Positions 59,005 through 64,000 of a DNA stretch of 64,000 nucleotides are shown in pieces. Origin of the DNA: Ilex aquifolium (taxonomy: Eukaryota > Streptophyta > Magnoliopsida > Aquifoliales > Aquifoliaceae); the NCBI GenBank assembly GCA_951799425.1, contig OX637399.1:19132001-19196000 (forward strand). The letters are read 5' to 3'. The translations under genes and the position numbers were made by a program. How positions within the stretch are numbered: the stretch's first letter is position 1; each line of letters starts with the position of its first letter. The notes under the pieces are model-generated. The model was not told the DNA's origin and made no database searches. It saw only the letters and a list, made by a program, of their open reading frames with translations.

Positions 59005-59306
59005 TTTCATTCATCCACCATTCCGTTGCCCTTTCTTTTGACATCATTCCAAGGGAGAGTGACACTCCCCTTCACACACATACCATACATACATTGAGGG
59101 ATGATGTCTGGAGGTTAGGGAAAATACTACAACGGAAACGCTCAAGCATTTTTGGCACCGTTGTCGGGGGAAGGCAAGCGTTGAATCAAGAAGGTGATTT
59201 TCGGACAACGGAGGTAAGTCTCGTGATGTTCATCATGGGCTGAGGTACGTTGATCCTTGTATATACTGTTGTTGTTTACAATTCTATTTGTAGATAGTTT
59301 TGTTAT

Positions 59307-61890
59307 ATGTGGGGTCGGGATGAACAAAATCGACTAGTTAGACAACCCTTGGGGCCCAATATGAACATTGACCAAAACCCACCCGAGGATGCGGGTGATA
59401 ACTTCATTAATGTAGGTGCCAATCCAAATATGCAAAGAGGTGGGGGAGGACAAGAACCTAGAATGCCCAATCCGAGAATGCAATTTCCCCCTCCCGTGAA
59501 TGAAGGGAACAACATCCACATTGAGCCTTCGGCGAGGTCAATGAGGGATTTCCTTCAACCCACACGAAGCACCACACCCTCATGCATCCTCCTTTCGGTC
59601 CAAGCTCATCTCTTCCTTGTTAAGCAGGGAATGTTGCAACTACTTCTCACATTCCATGGAAGTGAGAAGCAGAACCCCTATTTGCACATAAAAGACTTCG
59701 AGGAAATAGTTGCAACCTTCCTCACCAATCATGGTATGGAAGACATAACTAGGTTGAAATTATTTCATGTTTCCCTGAGAGATAAGACAAAAAAATGGCT
59801 TAATTCCTTGAGACCTCGATCCATAACATCTTGGAACCAAATGCTCTCCGAGTTTTTAAACAAATTTTTTCTGGTGCATAAAACCACCGCTCTAAAAAAA
59901 CAAATTCAAAACTTTTTGGAGAAGCCCAATGAACAATTTTACCAATGTTGGGATCGGTACAAGGAATTACTACAATCCATTCCACACCATGGCTTTGAAC
60001 CATGGCAATTGGTGAGTTTCTTCTGAGGGAATCACACCGGGCCATCGACAGTTCATCGACATGATGTGTAATGGGGAATTCTTGAACAAAGACCCCGATG
60101 AGGCCTTAGATTACTTTGATACATTGGCTCAAAATGCACAATCATGGGACATTACAGATCCCACCGATGTACCTTGCTCCTCAAGGGAGTAGCCAAAATC
60201 ATGGGGGAGGGATTTATGACTTGAGAGACCGAGAAGACTTGCTTTCCAAAATTGCCAAGTTGTCTAGGAAGGTTGAGAGTCTTGAAGTCAATAGGAGACA
60301 CGAGGTGTCTAATGTTTCAAAGATTGAGGAGGGATGCTCAATTTGTGAGAGTGTAGATCATTCCATATCGGAATGCCCTAACATTCCGGCACTCAAGGAA
60401 GTGTACCACGAGCAAGTGCATGCCTTAACCAAACAAGGCAATCATTCTCTCCGCACTCGAACACGTATAATCCGGGTTCGAGCAATCACCCAAATTTTAG
60501 TCGGAGAAATGAGAATCCCATTTCTCATGGTTTAAATGCATATTCACCTCCCGTGCCTCCTAAGCAAAATCATTACCAAAGTCAAGGGCAAGCATCTAGC
60601 TCTCAATAACCCCGGTCAAATCCGCAAGGGTATTCGTCAAACCCATCACCACAGAATTTTTCACCAAGTCCACCTCCAAAAAATTTCTCCCAAGGACCAT
60701 CCAATCCTCCCACCTATCAACCTCCCCACAAGAGGAATTTGGAGGATGTTGTTCATGCTTTCATTCAAAGCCAAACCGCCATTAACAATCAAAATGCCAC
60801 TTTTAATGACATTAAGACCCAACTCACAAAGTTGGCAAACTCCATGGGGGCATCACAACAAGAGAAGGGGAAATTACCCGCTAAACCTCAAGAGAATCCT
60901 AGAGGTCAACATGTTGTTGAGTCATTGGACCCCTTAAAAGAGAGTTGTGAGCAACTTAAGGCGGTTACCACCCTTCGTAGTGGCAAACAAATTGATAAAA
61001 CCATTGCGCCAAAGGTCTCACCCAAGGCCACATTGCCAAAAGAAAACGACACCATGGGTGACACCAACGAGGGAGAGGTGAGTGAGAAGAAAGAACGTGA
61101 GGTGGTTGAGAAAGAAAGATTGAGTGATGAAAATGTGCATGTTTCCCCTATTCCTGCTCCTTTTCCTAATCGTTTGAAGCCACCTGTGAAGGTGGCTAAT
61201 TATGCTGATATACTTGAAATGTTTAAACAGGTAAAGATCAACATTCCACTCCTTGATGCCATAAAGCAAATTCCATCTTGTACAAAGATCTTGAAGGACT
61301 TATGCACGATGAAGAGGAGGCTCAATGTCCACAAGAAAGCATTTCTCACCGAGCAAGTGAGCTCAATTTTGAGGACAAACACTCCTCCGATGTTTAAAGA
61401 CCCCCACTGTCCTACCATTGCCATAACCATCGGGAATTGCCTGGTTGAGCAAGCACTCCTTGATTTGGGGGCTAGTGTGAACCTCCTTTCGTACTTAGTG
61501 TACCAACAGCTTCAGCTCGAGGAATTGAAGCCTACTCCAATCATGCTTCAACTAGCGGACCGTAGTGTCCGAACACCAAGGGGAGTAGTTGAGGATGTTT
61601 TAGTGCAAGTCGATAAATTTTACTTTCTCGTTGATTTTATTGTGCTTGACACTCACCCGGTTGCAAATCTTAGCTCCCAAATCCCTGTAATACTCGGAAG
61701 ACCTTTTCTTGCCACATCTAATGCTGTGATTAATTGCAGGAATGGTCTTATGAAGCTAGCATTTGGGAACATGACGATGGAGCTCAACGTGTTCAACTTG
61801 TCCAAGCAACCGGGGATGATGAGGAGGTGCATGAAGTCAATAGGATTGACACTTTGGTGGAAGAACACTTGGAATTTTTGGGCATGTTAA
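59307..61890 (+). pseudogene. Athila-2 gag-protease, frameshifted
   Basis: It begins MWGRDEQNRLVRQP. The gag core has NPYLHIKDFEEIVATF and LRDKTKKWLNSLRPRSI. The frame is lost near 60026, where one base is missing, and resumes around 60116 with DLLSKIAKLSRKVESLEVN and a cysteine motif CSICESVDHSISEC. It shifts again before 60739, where the frame to 61890 carries PAPFPNRLKPP, the protease LLDLGASVNLLSYLVYQQLQ and PVILGRPFLAT. A further shift near 61810 moves the acidic linker (VHEVNRIDTLVEEHLEFLG) into another frame. Confidence 0.85.
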
Positions 61891-64000
61891 AATTGACAGA
61901 AGAGGAAAATATGGATCTAGCGGAAGTTGATGAGCCAGAGGAAGTAGAGAGTTTGAGAGGGGTAGAAAAATGGATCCCTACATTTGAAAAACTCCCACAT
62001 CAAGACAAGAAGATTTTCCCATCCAATGAGCAAAAGCCTAGTTTGGAATTGAAGCCATTACCTTCCCATTTGAAGTATGCTTATCTTGGGGAAGATGAGA
62101 CATATCCAGTGGTAATTAGCTCAACGTTGGATGCAAAGTAAGAAGAAGAGCTCTTGGAAGTGTTGAGGAGGCATAAAGGGGCGATTGGTTGGACAATTGC
62201 CGACATCAAAGGGATAAGCCCCCTCATTTGTACACACCAAATTTATCTTGAAGAGGACTCCAAACCGTCTCGACAACCACAAATAAGGTTGAATCCAATC
62301 ATGAAGGAGGTGTTAAGGGACGAGGTGCTAAAACTACTTGACGTGGACATCATTTTTTCGATTGCTGATAGTAAGTGGGTTAGCCCCACGCAAGTAGTAC
62401 CCAAGAAGTCGGGAGTCACGGTGGTAGAGAATGAAGAGAATGAGCTTATTCCAATGAGGTTGATCACAGGTTGGAGAGTTTGTATTGATTACTGGAAGCT
62501 CAACCTGTGCACAAGAAAAGACCACTTCGCAATGCCATTCCTCGACCAAGTGTTGGAACGTGTAGCGGGGCATCTATTCTATTGCTTCTTAGATGGGTAC
62601 TCCGGTTACAATCAAATCGAGATTGCATTGGAAGATCAGGAGAAGACCAGGAGAAGACCACCTTCACTTGTCCCTATGGTACTTTTGCTTACCGTCATAT
62701 GCCTTTTGGGCTATGTAATGCCCCTGGGACTTTTCAACGTTGCATGATGGGAATCTTTAATGATATGGTGGAGAAGATTGTTGAGGTGTTTATGGATGAC
62801 TTCTCGGTCTTTGGGGATTCTTTCAGTGGATGTTTGGAAAATTTGGAGAAAATCCTTGAGAGATGTGAAGAGAAGAACTTAGTTTTGAATTGGGAGAAGT
62901 GTCACTTCATGGTGACACAAGGAATTGTTCTCGGCCATATAGTTTCGGCAAAGGGTATTGAAGTTGAAAAATCAAAGGTGGAGGCCATCTCCAACCTCCC
63001 TACGTCGAGAGTCGTTAAGGATATCAGGTCGTTTCTGGGCCATGCTGGATTTTACCGTTGTTTCATAAAAAATTTTAGTGCATTGTCCCGCCCTTTGACC
63101 AACTTATTGTCTAAGGATGTCCCATTTGAGTGGTCAAATGATTGTGAGGCATCTTTTACAAAACTCAAAAGCATGCTTGTCACACCTCCGATTATGTGAC
63201 CACCCAAGTGGGATTTACCTTTTGAGCTTATGTGCTACGCGAGTGATTATGCGGTCGGCGCAATGCTCGGTCAAAGGGAGGATAATAGACCTTATGTAAT
63301 ATACTACGCTAGCAAGACCCTCAATGAAGCCCAGAAAAGGAGCTGCTAGCAGTAGTATTTGCATTAGATAAATTCCGTTCTTACATCATTGGTTTACCGA
63401 TAGTAGTCTATACTGATCACTCTGCTTTGAAGTATTTTTTGTCTAAGCAGGATGCCAAATCTAGACTTATCAGGTGGATCCTCCTACTCCAAGAGTTTAA
63501 TCTTACAATCAAAGGCAAGAAGGGAGTGGAGAACGTGGTGGCGGACAATTTATCTCAACTGGTGGTGCAAGAGGCCGATGAGCACATTACTATCCCAGAT
63601 TTTTTCCCAGATGAGCGATTGCTTTCAATTCATTCTATTTGTCCATGGTATGCTGACATCTGTAACTATCTTGCAACAGGACAAATACCACCGCAATGGA
63701 GCCTAGAGGATCGAAGGAGATTCATGGCGGATGTGAAGTACTTTTACTTCGACAACCCGTACCTGTTCAAGTACTGCCCTAATAAAGTCATGCGGAGATG
63801 CGTACCAGAGAATAAACAGCGGGATGTCCTTGCATTCTGCCATTCACAAGCATGCGGTGGCCACTTCTTAGCAAAGAAAACTTCGGCAAAGATCCTACAA
63901 TCAGGTTTTTACTGGCCCTCTCTAACAAAGGACTGTATTTTATTTTGCAAGGAATGTGATAGCTGCCAACGTTTGGGTAGTGTAACCCGAAGGAACATGA
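61891..64000 (+). pseudogene. Athila-2 RT-RNase H-integrase start, multiply broken
   Basis: RT begins near 62154 with IGWTIADIKGISP and GWRVCIDYWKLNLCTRKDHF (Tyr-Trp where Athila-1 has Tyr-Arg). An 11-bp direct duplication at 62637-62658 (CAGGAGAAGAC twice) shifts the frame. The next frame has MPFGLCNAPGTFQRCM and the catalytic VFMDDFSVFG. A TGA lies at 63197. The RNase H motif is CYASD, with Tyr where Athila-1 has the catalytic Asp. About 20 bases are missing near 63335, in the segment equivalent to MNYSTTE. The tail reads GVENVVADNLSQL and, near the window end, CHSQACGGHFLAKKTSAKI and CDSCQRLGSVTRRN, the H2C2 finger of integrase. Confidence 0.85.

Larger units (their letters stand above)
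57457..59148 (+). repeat. 5' LTR of Athila-2
   Basis: This 1,692-bp LTR shares its start with Athila-1 but is otherwise diverged. It has CCTACCGGTAGG palindromes at 57703-57824 in the U3 part, and a (CA)n run at 58985-59004. Several short ORFs inside are not supported as genes. Confidence 0.85.
57457..64000 (+). mobile_element. Athila-2: Athila-like retrotransposon, runs off the window
   Basis: The 5' LTR is 57457-59148 (TGATTAGCAC...CTCAAGCA), with an Athila-type PBS TGGCACCGTTGTCGGGG from 59153. Gag, PR, RT, RNase H and the integrase start follow in order but are heavily mutated. The target duplication and 3' LTR lie beyond base 64000. It inserted into Tekay-3 gag. Confidence 0.9.

Noticed and set aside
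58719-59243. Overlapping plus-strand frames of 62-87 aa in the Athila-2 5' LTR
   Set aside because: They are His/Ser/Thr-rich translations of LTR and (CA)n sequence, upstream of the PBS.

Overview
This is a plant nuclear window, almost certainly from a eudicot. Two host genes have plant-only architecture and GT-AG introns: a plant cysteine oxidase and a chloroplast thioredoxin-like protein of the ACHT type. Everything between them is a dense nest of plant LTR retrotransposons, LINEs and Helitrons. I cannot fix the family or genus from sequence alone.

Layout. Bases 1-11,880 hold the promoter and five exons of a plant cysteine oxidase (PCO, 269 aa, + strand). Its first intron is 8.6 kb because a 6.25-kb non-autonomous Ty3/gypsy element (Tekay/Del-like, 'Tekay-1', - strand) sits in it, with 2.45-kb LTRs and target-site duplication (TSD) AACGC. 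From 12.35 to 19.8 kb lies an old L1-type LINE (- strand) split by a 5.2-kb chromodomain Ty3/gypsy element ('chromovirus C', - strand, TSD GACGT). From 20.2 to 21.3 kb is an AT-rich degenerate repeat field, followed by a 137-bp Helitron.

From 22.3 to 47.04 kb there is an RTE-type LINE (- strand). It is broken by a 19.6-kb Athila-like element ('Athila-1', + strand, TSD GTGTC) and by a 2.0-kb non-autonomous Helitron. Athila-1 itself contains a 2.7-kb LARD-like element ('element D', - strand) between its protease and reverse transcriptase regions. It also carries a 2.6-kb Tekay-type solo LTR (TSD GGATT) inside its 3' LTR.

Bases 47.9-50.2 kb hold the four-exon ACHT-type thioredoxin gene (315 aa, + strand). 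From 50.2 to 54.1 kb are unclassified repeat DNA, an orphan Helitron 3' end and a decayed Athila-type LTR fragment. That fragment is interrupted by another Tekay-type element ('Tekay-3', + strand), whose gag is cut by a second Athila-like element ('Athila-2', + strand). Athila-2 runs off the window end in integrase.

Working together: only the PCO gene (oxygen sensing through the Cys N-degron pathway) and the ACHT gene (chloroplast redox) look like functional host genes, and they are unrelated in function. All the retroelement pol genes carry stops or frameshifts. Element D and Tekay-1 are non-autonomous but keep a primer-binding site, polypurine tract and near-identical LTRs.

The most striking unexplained structure is a set of short perfect palindromes in paired or tandem arrays: CGTTCGAACG in Athila-1, CCTACCGGTAGG in Athila-2 and Tekay-3, GTACCGGTAC in Tekay-1 and the solo LTR. 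In Athila-1 the pairs are 18-19 bp apart and lie upstream of a TATA box twice: once in the LTR U3, and once inside the element just before the env-like ORF. This suggests a second, internal promoter built from the same cis-elements.
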